From Phoronis australis (lineage: Eukaryota > Phoronida > Phoronidae), in NCBI GenBank assembly GCA_002633005.1, contig NMRA01000080.1, positions 911,202-975,201 of the forward strand: a stretch of DNA of 64,000 nt. Reading direction: 5' to 3'. The notes beneath the pieces were generated by a model. The model was not told the DNA's origin. It did no database searches and saw only the letters and a program-made list of their open reading frames with translations. The stretch's first letter is position 1. Each line of letters opens with the position of its first letter. The position numbers were made by a program, and so were the translations under genes. Below, one piece after another: positions 38,701-49,228 of the stretch.

Positions 38701-41700
38701 ATTTGACTTCTACATATAAATCATTACTGCATGAGGAAGTCGTTGTCCTCCATAATCTAGAGTCCGAGTGGATTTTTGCCGTTCGCTGAACATGCGATTA
38801 TTGCGCGTGCTCATTTAAGTATTCTATTTTCACGTTCGATGACGTCAGCAGTTGAGTGGCGACTGACGACTCGAAACTCTTGTGGAGCGGGTTCGAAACC
38901 GGCCTCGTGTTCCCGCTAAATTGTTATTCAACACGCGTTGAACAACTAAATGGGTTATTTAACGGTTGTATTGGCCATGTCAGGCTGATACTGTGGTATA
39001 AAATGTGATAATGCCAACGTCCACAGGAGAAGCAAGTATAAGACGTACTAGCACCATAGACTATAGTACATGGACCGCAAACTCCGTATACTTTCAATGT
39101 ACCAAATCTGTGCTCTTACAGAAGCAATGGCGTCATTATTCACTAGCGACAGTGGCAAAATTATCTGGTGTTATTTCCGGCAAGTACGTCGTCTGCTAGT
39201 CATGATCGGCTGTTTGGTCGTCACAATACACTAACAGGAAACTGAAACGGATAATTTAGGAGAGTGACGCCTCCTCTAGGAAAGTACGCAAGAAAATGTC
39301 GGAGTTGCGAATCAGTTGTCTATAATCTGCGCTAGCACTGCACATTTGGTATTTTTGTGGCAAACTTAACCTTACCTCAATGACAACCTTGAGAAACAAT
39401 GGGTTACCGGTATTTTCAGATGACACTACTTTCTCTAGCTGGTGGTCTGAGAACTCCTTCCCTGAATCTTTCAATAGTTCCTTAAATGATAAAACGTTTA
39501 TATATCGATCACACTGATACAGTTTCAGAGTTGTACATAGTGCTGAAGGGTACCTTTCCGATCAGAAATAACTCACGCTGCAATTATATATTATTTCCTT
39601 GGGGTCTGTTAAATAATCGCATTTGTTCTGTTAGCCAATTGTTTTCACCCACATTTTCGCCAAATCCCATTAGGGAAGTTACTCTGACGCATTCTACGTT
39701 TGCTATGGACCGATTCGGATAGCAGCTTTACTGGTGGTCTCACATAAGTTACCGCTTATGCAAGATTATCGGATGTAATACAGTATATACTTACTACACA
39801 CAATTCCCTCCTCTCGTCGACATTGAGAAGCTCCATATGCATCACAGTGTAGTCCCGGTCTTTGGTCAGAACGTTGATGCGCTCTTCATCGTCCGTTGTT
39901 GTTGACACAAACAGCCTTACATTGGTTGGAAAAGTTCGAGGTAACCAGAACAGGGCCTATGATTACAAATGAACCTATTATAAGGATGTGGCAATGCTAA
40001 AATACAATGCTTTCTATCACAACATAGAAGCATGTGGCCAATTGCATGACATATTCCCAAAGTGATGGGACGCATCTAAGTCTTAGTTTCGATGCATAAA
40101 AGTCAGTATATTTATGACAGCCAATTAGGGTCGGAAAATGTAAACAGTTGCGATCGCCCACCAACTTCGACCACAAACATTTGTTGATAACGAGAGCCTA
40201 AAGATGGTTGTTCGATGAGCCTGGGACACTTAAAATGCAGGTCAATGATTTACGAAAAGCAAACGATGAAACAGAGCTTGCAGGTTAAAAATCATGGATT
40301 ACGTTCTAGTTACGATCAGCTGAAAACACGTCGTGGAATATAAGTCAGAATAAACAATTTCAATAGCCAGACTGAAAGTGTTACTCCTGCCAACCGCAGT
40401 GGAAACTCACGGCGACCACGCCCTCAGAAAGGTTAATAGATTATTGAGGGATAGATATGCCCCACCAGTTATTTGCCCTACGTGTTAAACACCCCGGATT
40501 ATCAACATTTTTAAATGCCGGTTGACGAGTTTCGTCCTCTTACCAGTCAACGCAAATTCCATAGTCTTAGCTGAGCGATTGTCACGATTTTTTGCAGGCA
40601 CCTCAATGCAAATATTAACCGTCTCCTACAGCCCTAGAATCCATATAGCTGACAAGTAGGTTCCTCCTCGGACATGACCATTCGAAACGTCCTCGGGCTA
40701 TCATGAAGGTTTTGCTTTGGAAATCATGTTCCCTGACCCAAATCAGCCAATGGTTCAACCCCTCCCTACCAAATTAATTGCTCTTTCTCTCTCGGTCCTC
40801 CGTTGTCGCAAATGTCAAACTTGACACTGAGTGACCCAGGTTACATTTAGAGAAGTAAGGGCCTCCCCTGGTCCAGCACTCCGATAGTGGGACGTGTCTT
40901 ATCAACAGCGTGAGGGCGGCACTAACGAAAGTTCGTGATTCTCGCCGTTGTTGAAAAGACATTCGTTGAGTTCATGGGCGATGAATACCAGTTAAAAATA
41001 TGTTTCAAACTGATACACGCTGCCATTAATCGAGTTGGACTTAGCTTCGCCAGCAGAGGCTTAGATTGCATCCGCCGGGATTGCACGTTTGATTCCGCTC
41101 TGAGACGGATTTCATAAAATTACTTTTCTTGCCGATGCTACTTTTATGAAAACCAACACAAGGGGCCCAATTATAAGTACTGAAAAGTTTTGGGGTGAAA
41201 AGCGAGGGATCACGACTTAACTCGGATGTTAACGGTTTCACAACTTGTTAAGTGGGTCAAGACCTACAGTTTGAGAAACTGGTAATTCCATTAATTTAAC
41301 GTTTGTAGTAATCGTCTGAAAAGGTTCATTGTAAGTGAAACATGCCGAAACAACCTAAAAGCCTTCACAAAGGCGAAAATATGTGTCGAGTGCGACACTA
41401 TGTGCAGTGAGCACCCTCAAATATTGACGCCCCCAATGTGATGAAAGGTAGGCTCAAGACGTAGTGCAAACAGCTATTGAACGTCAAGTAGTTCTTTAGA
41501 TTTTCCTAAAAGAAAAGAGACAATGATCGGCAAATCGTTCTAAGTTAAACGTTTAAATTTTGTAAAGTCATTGCGTTTTCGTTTGCAAGGAAAATTGGTG
41601 AATATTGCTATGACATAGCCTGAATCTTGAAAAAAGGTAGGCTACGACATTGACTGGGTTTGTGTCCGACTAGCTTATGACGGGGTTCTAAGCAAGAACT

Positions 41701-44187
41701 GGCAGATCGAAGAGATAAAACAGTGGCCGAAGTCTTGAAGTTACAGCGGGAATACATGCGCGCACCCAGCCTTCAATATGGGCGGGGGGCTCGAATTCCC
41801 GACGTTGTGGACCTTTTGCTAACAAAAGACCTAGCGGACAAAAAAAAACGGGAGCACCACTGCGCTTATTTAGTGGACTTTCTGTCCCATTTTCTCGGAC
41901 TTTTTGTCTCTCGGAAGCGGAGCTTTTTGCCCACTTCGCAAAATGTGGGGCTCCTTCGAGCCCCCCGAGCCCCCCCCGGGTGCGCGCATGGAATACTGTT
42001 TTGACGATTATGACTCTGATTTCATCAAGCACTCGGAGGTACTGGACTGGATAATCATCTGTTACCAAGCTTGCCCAAATTCTGAACCAATCTTTTTTAT
42101 GAACTCACTTCACCCGTTTTTCCCAGTTCAGTCAACTTTTCCAAACCGTCGATCACAATCACCACTTTCACGTTTTGTTGTGCAGCTTCTTGCAGTTTTG
42201 CATTGAATTCTCCTATAAGTCCGTTGACAGATGCGCCCACGTCGACCTTTAGAGGGCGCTCCGATTGCTCCGGTGGTTCCCTTCTCGTTCCAAGTTCATG
42301 CTGCAGCTCCGACGTCAGTCTTGACAAAATGGCAGTGTGCTCTATAAAACGTTATAATAAGTAGATAATAATCTTCGGCTGATCTGAGCAGAAGGAAGCG
42401 TGATAAGCAGACGACACCTGATACAACAAAGCGCTGATTTCTTGAGACACACCTCCGCAAGCATTAAGTATCACTACACTAAACTACGTAGGCCTACAGG
42501 GAAAGTTGCGCAGATTCGTTCAAATGTAAAAATTAATCCACGTTACAACAGTCAGTCAGTTGGTAGCTTGTGCTCATATTTACACGTATTTGCAGATATT
42601 TCGAATGAAGAATTTAAGTGAAGACATATACAGTGTATGTCTATGTTCATTGTATGCATGACGTCAGATGAAAAACCAACCTGTGCTGTCTGAGCTTGCA
42701 CCAATGAAATGGTAGATAAGTATGAAGTCCTGATCTGTTTGTTGTTGTATCCAGTTGCTGAAGAGAGCCGACTTGCCAATCCCGTGTTCACCAAGGACAA
42801 GTACTTTTTGACTGTCTTCTGCAACGGATTCGGTCATATATGGTGATAAACCACTGTGACGTAAGCCTGATCTTAAGACCCATAACAAGCACACCAACCA
42901 CGAATAGACAGTGGAAAAAAGCCTGCTATTCAGGCTCTTGTTTCAAAATCACACCTTCAGCGCCGTCTTTGAAATCGTGTTTTTTCGTGAGGGAAGGTGG
43001 GATCATAGCCATTTTAACCATGACCAAATGTATAATATGTAACTCTTGTAAAACTAAAATCTCATAATATTAGTTTGAAGAACTACGCGAATTGTGTAAA
43101 ATTGACGATTACGTCTCATGGGATCCGTTTGGACACAGGAGTAAAATAATACCGATTTTTCTTGTCTGCGGTTTGTTTTATTCATGCTGTAGAAGCTGTT
43201 GACACATTTTCGATTAACTATTTACGTGATGAAGGAGGATTTGAGAGGCTCAGGGGGCCTTGGCTCCCTCTCCTCGGCACGGATCCGTCAAGAAAAACGC
43301 CTCCATCACTCAGGTGCCGTTAACCCGGGCCGTGTGCCATCTTAGTTTCGCCAGCGCGTGAATGTAATTGACATTTAAAATTATACTCAGCTCGGTATTT
43401 TGACCAACTATGTAACTGCGACAGTCTGACATTTTGCGTGGACGTCATTCGCTCAAACAGACATTTCGCCTTAGTTGGAAAACGAAACATAGGCTATGAT
43501 CCAAAGACTGAGAGCTTCGCAATTACGTCTTAACTGAGTCGATATTCTGTATAAAACGGCAAACTGTACAAATTGTGGCAACACAATTTAGATTGGCGGT
43601 TCCAGCCGCAGTGTATATTCGCAAAGAAATCGTAGCCGTGGAAGACAAAACTATAGCTGTAAAAATTTCAAGCTCAATATTCATTTTCATACAACGGGAA
43701 TTATCACAGACGAGTACCAACCTGCATGTGTCCACTCATTTAATAAACTGATGTAACGTGTGCCTCCGACAAAATGCGAGCACAACTTTGTCAGAAAAGT
43801 AGTGTGAAGCGACCTCTCTCGCTGCCGTTCCGAAAGCTGTTTGTCGGGTTCTGCTAAAAGAACTTGAGTCAGATATCTCCATATACAATCGAACATGAAC
43901 TTGGCACCCTGCAAAATAATTGATTTCCGTGTCGGTCTGTGTTTCACTTGTCAAAGCATAAGAAACGAATGCTTTGTAAGTAAAGCAGTTTCAGTGAAAA
44001 CTGACATAACTAACAAAAACATTAAAACGCTTGCAAAATTCCTCAGGCATGCTGGAAGGCTTGCTGAGCATGCGCAGTGAAATCAAAGCAGTATCAGTTG
44101 CAATGGGCTTGTAAAAGGCCTGAGTAACACGTCGGCCTTCCTGCCTCAAGTACATATTTCACTAAGTTCCGACATCATTTCCCATTA

Positions 44188-44234
<47 letters not shown>

Positions 44235-47200
44235 GTTATTATTATTATTATTATTCACTGCATGAAATTGTATAAGCAAACGTTTGGACTATATCATTTT
44301 TAGCACATATGAAACTCTTTCTCTTTGCAGTTATGTTAAAAAATTACCTTTTATAGAGTTCCAAACTAAAAAGTGTAATACTTTCGTAAAGAATTTGATC
44401 TGAGAAGGCACCATTCGGTAGAGAATTTGGCCGTGAAAAATTCACCCATCTGAGTGACAATTCGCTAATCTACATAAAATATACCGTGTAATACTTCAGT
44501 CTATTGTAATTGTGAACTTTGGGTCTAGACTCACATCAATGCTTACTACTATGGTAATGGTTGAATTTGGTAATAACAATGGCAATGCTCTATACTCACC
44601 TGCTCAGGAGTGGGATACGTCAGATCTAAACCAATTAACTGAAATAGAAAAAATGATTCATTTTGATGGAAACAGCAAGAGAACAAGAGCAACGGAGTGT
44701 TGAAATGCATGCACGCCTGCACCGCCAATGTTATGCTCAGTTCTAGGGATGTTTATTAGTGTCGAAACAAGGCCAACAGGTGGCGTAGAACATGTCAAAT
44801 GGGTCCGAAAAAGGGACGACCTCGTCGTCTCCCTAACAGAAATTCCTTTGTCAAATTTAATGAAAATCTGTCGAGTAATTTAGTTGGAGATGAAGAGAAC
44901 AACGTAAAAATACTTATTGCCATTACGGGGCACAGTGGTAGTCGGACCCGTTAAAAAGAAGTTATAATACGTAAAGTGTCAAGTCCAACGAAAACAATTT
45001 GTCATATTTCAAAAAGATCCTGCAAGCGGTTTAGGAGATACATTATGAATGCACAGATAACGGCATATGAGTATTTAGGTGCATATAATGGATATCTAGA
45101 TATTGCGAGTTGTAATCATCCATGTTTACTTAATACAGCAGTTGTGCGTTGGATTTCGTCTGCAAGAACGGAAATTTCCATAAACAAAAGCAAGCGATTG
45201 CTTGGATTTGATTTCGTTCAAGGAACTTTGGCAAGTTTTAGGGAAATTCACAATGACATCTGGTGTGCCTTAGGCCTAACAGACACGTCTTGGTTGAGCG
45301 TGAAAAAAATAACTGTTTCGACCGTGAGAAAAGAATACACATTTACAGGTAATACATGGTCGAAATCTTCTGTTGCGCTCTCAGGAAGAAGGGGTGTTTT
45401 AGCTTATGTTCAAAACTGCTTCTTTGCTTCTTTCCCATTATACACAGTATGAAAGTGCGTTCCTACGACAATGCCAATGGTATATACCACGTGACCATTT
45501 TATTGTTTTGCTTAAAATCGGTCATTGGTGACACTTCGCAAATTCCTTGGTCCTATTTTGCATTTTAGGAACTCCATAAGATGCTGTTACGTACGTGAAC
45601 GTGATTTGGGGCCCAATTACAAATTAATTCACCCTACTGCTGCATCAACACAGGCTTAGCAAGGGAGAAGAAGCCGGTAACGGAAGGTGACGACGAAGGA
45701 AGTTGGAGGCAAACGTTTGAAATGACTATGACAAGAAGTTGATGGCAAACACGGGCTGATACCGTTATACTCTGCTCAAAGTGACAATAATCCAACCAAT
45801 AGTATTGTATGATAGCAAATATTACTTTGTCTTGCGTTTCTTCAACTCGTCGCTTTAAGTCATCCATGCGCTGTGTTGCTGTTTCACTCTCGGATGAATA
45901 TTTATAAAGCCCCTTCTTCGTCGCTGTTTTCATTTTGTCGTCCCAACACTGAAAATTTACAACACGTCATTTCAAATGACCAATTACGAAACAAAACACA
46001 GTTATCTTCCCATGTGCTTATGTATTGTATTTGTCATTGTTGTTCATAGCTACACGTACCTCGGTGATTTAAGAGAGAGATCCCGAGGGTACTACCAGGT
46101 CATATGGGCCTTGGAAGCGCGACGTTGCCAAAGTTATCCGTGTCTGTTTTATTGCACAGCCAGTGATGCTCCTTCCCTCTGTCTCGTATTAGATTGGCAC
46201 GTTTTGTCCTGCTTTAATGCACTGTCATCGTTTGTTTGTGGTGTGTGGTTTCTGCGGCATGCAATTGGTCAGCTCAAAAAATAGCGACATCTGACATCTG
46301 GCCTCATGAATAAAAAGTGCTTTTCCACGGCAGCTTGGTCAAAATCACCCTAAAGTTGAAGTTATCATTCTGCCGCGTGTCAATTAATCAGAGAAAATAA
46401 GCATCCGTGGTATAGGCAACGATATCCAATCAGCACTGGTGGACTGGTGCAAATACAAACGTGTAGGGTTCTTCTTTGTTGCTCACGATTATTAACAAGA
46501 GAGAATAGTAAAAAATCTCCAGCCTAGTAGAGTAAGCCTGTGCAGGGTTTTAACACTCACCTTGTCCCTGAAGGCGATGCACGCTGGTAGTACACCCGGC
46601 TGGTTGAGATGGCCGTGTAGGAATTCCAACTCAGTAACACTTCTGTCTCTGAACTTATCTAGCCATGGGTAGCGGTCCACTGCATTGTTGAAGTTACGTT
46701 GCAACGCCTCGTCTTCGGCGCCATGCCATCCGTACCGCTGAATAAACAGGCTCAATATCAGAAATATTGTTTTTTCAAAAAAGTGACAAGCGTTTTGCAG
46801 GCGCAGGCGCATTTGCTTCAAAAAGAGGAGCAGACGGTTATCCGTTGTTACTATGTATGCACGCTGGTCAGTGGGCATTTTCGTAGTGTAATATTTGTGT
46901 AGTACTCTTCACCCAGGTAATACTGAATTAACGTTAATATCTACCGTATGGTAATACATAAATCAAAAACCACTCTTACTGTTTTGACAGGATTTTCTCA
47001 AGTCTTTTTGATCAGTAGTGTTTGCGTAGCAATAACTCAGTTTTGAGCATAACAGCATGTACAGTAAACAATAATAAAGTTTCTCTTGATGAAATCTGTA
47101 CCTGACCAAAGAAACCGACAAACATGTCGGAGCGATCAAGTTCCCTTAGACAGATCTTGACAACTTGTGCGCTGTCGGCTGCTTCTTTTGTTATACCCCA

Positions 47201-49228
47201 TCGCATGTCCACAGCGACAAACTGAAGACCTTTGGAATTGCCTAAAATAAAACGTCAGGCATATAAGCATATAAGAAGTTATGTATTTTCTTTATGTCAA
47301 ATGATTTATCAAGCCGACGTTTACATTAACTGCATGAAGTTCTGTCCTCTGTGTCATCAAAAGGATTCAACCATTGCAACACTGACTGTGATCCAAACGG
47401 CAAGGACGCTGACGTCACTTCACTAGTGTCGCAAGGGTAGTCAGACGTCAAGTCGCTTCCGTTTAGATGTCAGTGTTCAACTTTTAAACAAAGCGCTTTA
47501 GGACTTTGAAACATTGCCACACTCAACGCATCTTGAATTGGGACAGCATGAGCAGGCAATTTTTAAAGTTGCAGACTCCGTAATCAATTTCCCAATTTTG
47601 ATAAGTGGACAATCTCAATAAACTGTGAGACATTTTCCTGAGTTGCTGGTAGCTTAGAAGTTCTTTCGCTAATGGAAAGGTGGTCCTATCACTTTAAGGA
47701 ATGTCATAAGACCGATTTCTAAACTTAACTACTTAAAGGTAGCTAAGCTCATGTTTTGTTGTTTCTGCAGTTTTATTAATAGCCAGGTCAACAGTAATTA
47801 ATGCTGAAAACGCCAATAAGCTCTAAACAGAAATCAGTAAACGTAACACTTTCCTTGGGAAAGCGACCCCTACCGCAAGTTTAGATTCGTCATGATACGA
47901 CCGGACCCGTCATTAGAAAAAGGGACAAATTTTTAGCTTTTGCGTTGTACGGCTGTTTGTGATTGTTCGCAAAGAATCTGCTGACAAGCGTTAAACTGAC
48001 AAAATCGGTTTAACAGCCAAAAAAAAACGATTTTGGGGTTTATTTTAGTACAATTTACTCCTTGAAATTAAAAGCAGTCTGCTGTGTTTTTTTTTGATTT
48101 TAAGCAGTTCTGTGTTTTTAGACATCATTGATACCTGATCTCTAAAACTACATGTCTGGCAAAGTGATGCTGAGAGTGCAGCCAGAAGGTCACGTGGTTC
48201 AACAGCGAGAGAAGTGAAGTGTGATCTGGCTCAGCAAATTATTGAGAAACTAAAAGCAAAGAAAAACACAGTTCACGTATGGACGTATATGTTGTATCGA
48301 AGACTGAGCCGGTGATGTCTTCAAAGTATGTCAGTGCGCGAAGAAAGCAACCCACTTCTTTACATGCATATCACATTAGTTTGAAGCCGTTCGACAATGA
48401 TTGTTCAACCTCAAACCAGTTTGTTGACATTGGAAGTCTCAGCACAATCGATTGAACACGCCCACGTCCTTACACACGTAGTAAACAAAGAAGCAGTCGC
48501 ACACATTGGGTACTCGAAATTAAAGCCCATCAGCCTACGATGTACCGACTTCGTACATGTGCAAGGCCTCTCGAGTCTCTGAAGGAGGGTGATGAGGACC
48601 AGGCGGCGCCCGATAAACAGATCATTGTGGGAGCTTCTGTCTGCATTCAGTACCGGCTTTCGGGAACGCTAAAAATCGTGAACTAAATCCACGCACCCAG
48701 TTTTAATTCAGTAAAACCATTTTTCTGGTGGAATAAAACGTAAATGGAAGATCTTTGGGTAGGTGATGCGTCACCTTCTGGATTGGTTGAACACTGAATG
48801 GCCGGTCAATCCGTTGAATATGATACTTGTTGTAGATCAATTCACGTTTTGACAAACCAGAACCCATTAAAAAGCTACTGAGGCTAACGCACGAGCAATT
48901 TCGTCTCACCAGCCCACAAACCTGGTTACCCATGGCCCCACTACAACAGTTACCGTGCACACAACGCCTAGCTCGAACGTCACGGCTCACGCGACGAGCG
49001 TTCTGTAGTGGGTAACCTGAACAGCGACCAGTCAAACGTCAACTAGTTATTATACTCACACAAGTGGTGAATCTGTGGCCAGTAGCGCCGTGTTAACTCT
49101 TCTCTCTCCCCTTCCATTCCGTTGAAAGGGGATGAAAAAAATATCCGGCATATTTTGTCCTCCTTTAACCGGCTGCTGTAGTCATACGCCATTATCGACT
49201 TGACAACACGCAAACACCTTTCATGCAT
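23343..49228 (-). CDS. DUF4062 - STAND/NACHT-type NTPase - TPR protein (TTC41/GNN-like, nephrocystin-3-related)
   Basis: Exons, 5' to 3' on the minus strand: 49228-49060, 47229-47102, 46737-46561, 45948-45826, 44638-44600, 43908-43722, 42866-42681, 42341-42109, 39956-39795, 39480-39376, 38320-38253, 37759-37675, 37155-37016, 36606-36495, 36290-36175, 35705-35555, 34447-34352, 32757-32615, 31817-31739, 30466-30302, 29617-29499, 29133-28877, 27396-27156, 24411-24227, 23660-23343 (TAA at 23345-23343). All have AG/GT borders. Phases agree at every junction except 27156/24411, so a small exon or alternative site is missing there. Total about 1,260 codons, close to the 1,300 or so of vertebrate TTC41 and nephrocystin-3. 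Proteins with this order are signal-gated ATPase switches; TTC41 itself is poorly studied, nephrocystin-3 works at cilia. The start is ATG at 49228, or the internal ATG 12 codons later, whose context (ataATGg) is at least as good. An upstream exon cannot be excluded. No signal peptide. The assignment to TTC41 rather than another STAND relative is inference. Confidence 0.85.
23807..23943. mobile_element. Palindromic MITE-like element (ttcagtaacgcta family), copy 1
   Basis: Starts ttcaggaacactaggacctc and ends gtaggtcctaagtgttactg, which are approximate inverted complements. The interior shares gctaaa(a)agcaagacttcg with the copies at 55362 and 55504. It lies in the last intron of the STAND gene. 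Confidence 0.7.
24142..24196. repeat. (AAT)n microsatellite
   Basis: About 18 AAT units with one AAC interruption, starting about 30 nt from the 5' splice site of exon 24 of the STAND gene (donor at 24226-24221). Confidence 0.97.
25970..26130. repeat. Dispersed repeat with ggtggcgcagaa / gtcaaattta core, copy 1
   Basis: Shares the order aggtggcg(c/t)agaa, tccgaaaatg-like, gaaatcctttgtcaaattta, gaaaa-ctgtcga with 44765-44910 and, more weakly, with 26315-26440. All lie in introns of the STAND gene. Family unknown; short ORFs in it are not credible. Confidence 0.45.
26315..26440. repeat. Dispersed repeat, copy 2 (diverged)
   Basis: aggaggcgtagaa, ttccgaaaatgaaaagac, cataatagaaacttgtttgcc and ttcaatgacgg follow in the same order as in 25970-26130. 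Confidence 0.4.
27595..27700 (-). mobile_element. GC-rich fold-back repeat, inverted copy
   Basis: Reverse-complement of the 22006-22146 element: begins gggcgacgcaccatatagccc, has the ccccccac run, and ends tttcagtgctgcgccgccca. It lies in the intron between exons 23 and 24 of the STAND gene. Confidence 0.7.
28519..28600 (+). mobile_element. Possible tRNA-derived SINE head
   Basis: The segment contains an A-box-like ctcagagattcagtggttaa followed 30-40 nt later by a degenerate B-box, gattctaagcc, with gcgctgcact between, as in the tRNA-related heads of SINEs. A full cloverleaf does not close cleanly, so it is not a functional tRNA. The body and tail of the element cannot be delimited. It lies antisense in the intron between exons 22 and 23 of the STAND gene. 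Confidence 0.4.
32536..32569. repeat. Perfect 16-bp inverted repeat
   Basis: aagatgttgtttaatt, two bases, then its exact complement. It is in the intron between exons 18 and 19 of the STAND gene, about 45 nt from the donor of exon 18. Confidence 0.9.
34352..39956 (-). CDS. Exons 9-17: distal NTPase and winged-helix/helical linker
   Basis: Exon 9 continues directly from Walker B: LFWLPRTFPTNVRLFVSTT then ELLNVDERRELCV. Exon 10 has SSENTGNPLFLKVVIE; the NPLFLK motif (about residue 494) is typical of the end of the STAND NTPase module. Exons 11-13 (ELRLFGYFFKLDQ, KELFTKFLSRLEADY, LYIAEGRIQESDILSMYNI) match the winged-helix-like region after NACHT modules. Exons 14-16 hold DLRSAIRQRYLATD, QLLPRLDCCKDVLLDLSIF and LLHYWSIVETDQMKLAEAF. 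Exon 17 (96 nt) reads LQDLNLFMEMGGYHKG. Two fold-back elements sit in introns here (34946-35183 and 41756-41989). Confidence 0.82.
34946..35183. mobile_element. MITE with terminal inverted repeats and ~7-bp target duplication, copy 1
   Basis: Ends are atgcgcgcacccag and ctgggtgcatgcat, inverted complements with little divergence. Flanked by aggtaac (34939-34945) and gggtaac (35184-35190), a 7-bp target duplication with one difference. Subterminal cgagccccctatttggcgaag is shared with 41756-41989. No coding capacity. A 7-9 bp duplication suits several DNA transposon superfamilies. Confidence 0.8.
41756..41989. mobile_element. MITE with terminal inverted repeats and 7-bp target duplication, copy 2
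   Basis: Begins atgcgcgcaccca and ends gggtgcgcgcat, flanked on both sides by ggaatac (41749-41755 and 41990-41996), an exact 7-bp duplication. Same family as 34946-35183, in opposite orientation by the position of the gcgaagtgggc/gcccacttcgc block. Lies in the intron between exons 8 and 9 of the STAND gene. Confidence 0.88.
42109..45948 (-). CDS. Exons 4-8: linker and P-loop NTPase core
   Basis: Exon 4 (45948-45826) is a charged segment, CWDDKMKTATKKGLY to RRVEETQDK. Exon 5 is only 39 nt (44638-44600), reading LIGLDLTYPTPEQ. Exon 6 carries GAKFMFDCIWRYLTQVL and the conserved SERQRERSLHTTFL block. Exon 7 has the Walker A loop GEHGIGKS (residues 300-307). Exon 8 has the Walker B strand VVIVIDGLEKL (Asp about residue 401). 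Catalytic Lys-Ser of the P-loop and the Walker B Asp are all present, so the NTPase looks active. Donor/acceptor phases are consistent throughout. Confidence 0.87.
44183..44255. repeat. (ATT)n microsatellite
   Basis: About 24 ATT units with one GTT interruption, in the intron between exons 5 and 6 of the STAND gene. Confidence 0.97.
44765..44910. repeat. Dispersed repeat with ggtggcgtagaa core, copy 3
   Basis: Contains caggtggcgtagaacatgtc, gggtccgaaaaaggg and tttgtcaaatttaatgaaaa, matching the order in 25970-26130. A 158-codon ORF begins just downstream (44976-45452), without start support or any recognised domain, and is antisense to the host gene. Confidence 0.45.
46561..49228 (-). CDS. 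Exons 1-3: DUF4062 domain of the STAND protein
   Basis: Residues about 26-158. Key blocks: ICRIFFSSPFNGMEGEREEL (residues 26-45), WPQIHHLC, VDMRWGITKEAADSAQV (63-79), CLRELDRSDMFVGFFGQ, RYGWHG (100-105), NNAVDRYPWL and RSVTELEFLHGHLN (132-145). These are the hallmark motifs of the DUF4062 region seen N-terminal to NACHT-type NTPases in TTC41-, NWD1- and TEP1-like proteins (established family knowledge). The fold is thought to be TIR-like; its chemistry here is unknown. Junctions at 49060/47229 (phase 1) and 47102/46737 (phase 0) are clean. Confidence 0.88.

Noticed and set aside
38830-38920. tRNA-like segment with gggttcgaaacc
   Set aside because: A B-box-like motif is present, but no proper A-box or cloverleaf can be drawn.
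41688-42068. 126-codon minus-strand ORF
   Set aside because: It spans the MITE at 41756-41989; its Gly/Pro-rich composition comes from the GC-rich element ends.
44976-45452. 158-codon plus-strand ORF
   Set aside because: Antisense within an intron of the STAND gene, next to a dispersed repeat, with no recognisable domain, splice link or good start context.
23343-49228. Calling the gene a true NPHP3 orthologue
   Set aside because: The N-terminal DUF4062 blocks without the long coiled-coil start of nephrocystin-3 fit TTC41/GNN-like proteins better, but only a phylogeny can settle it.
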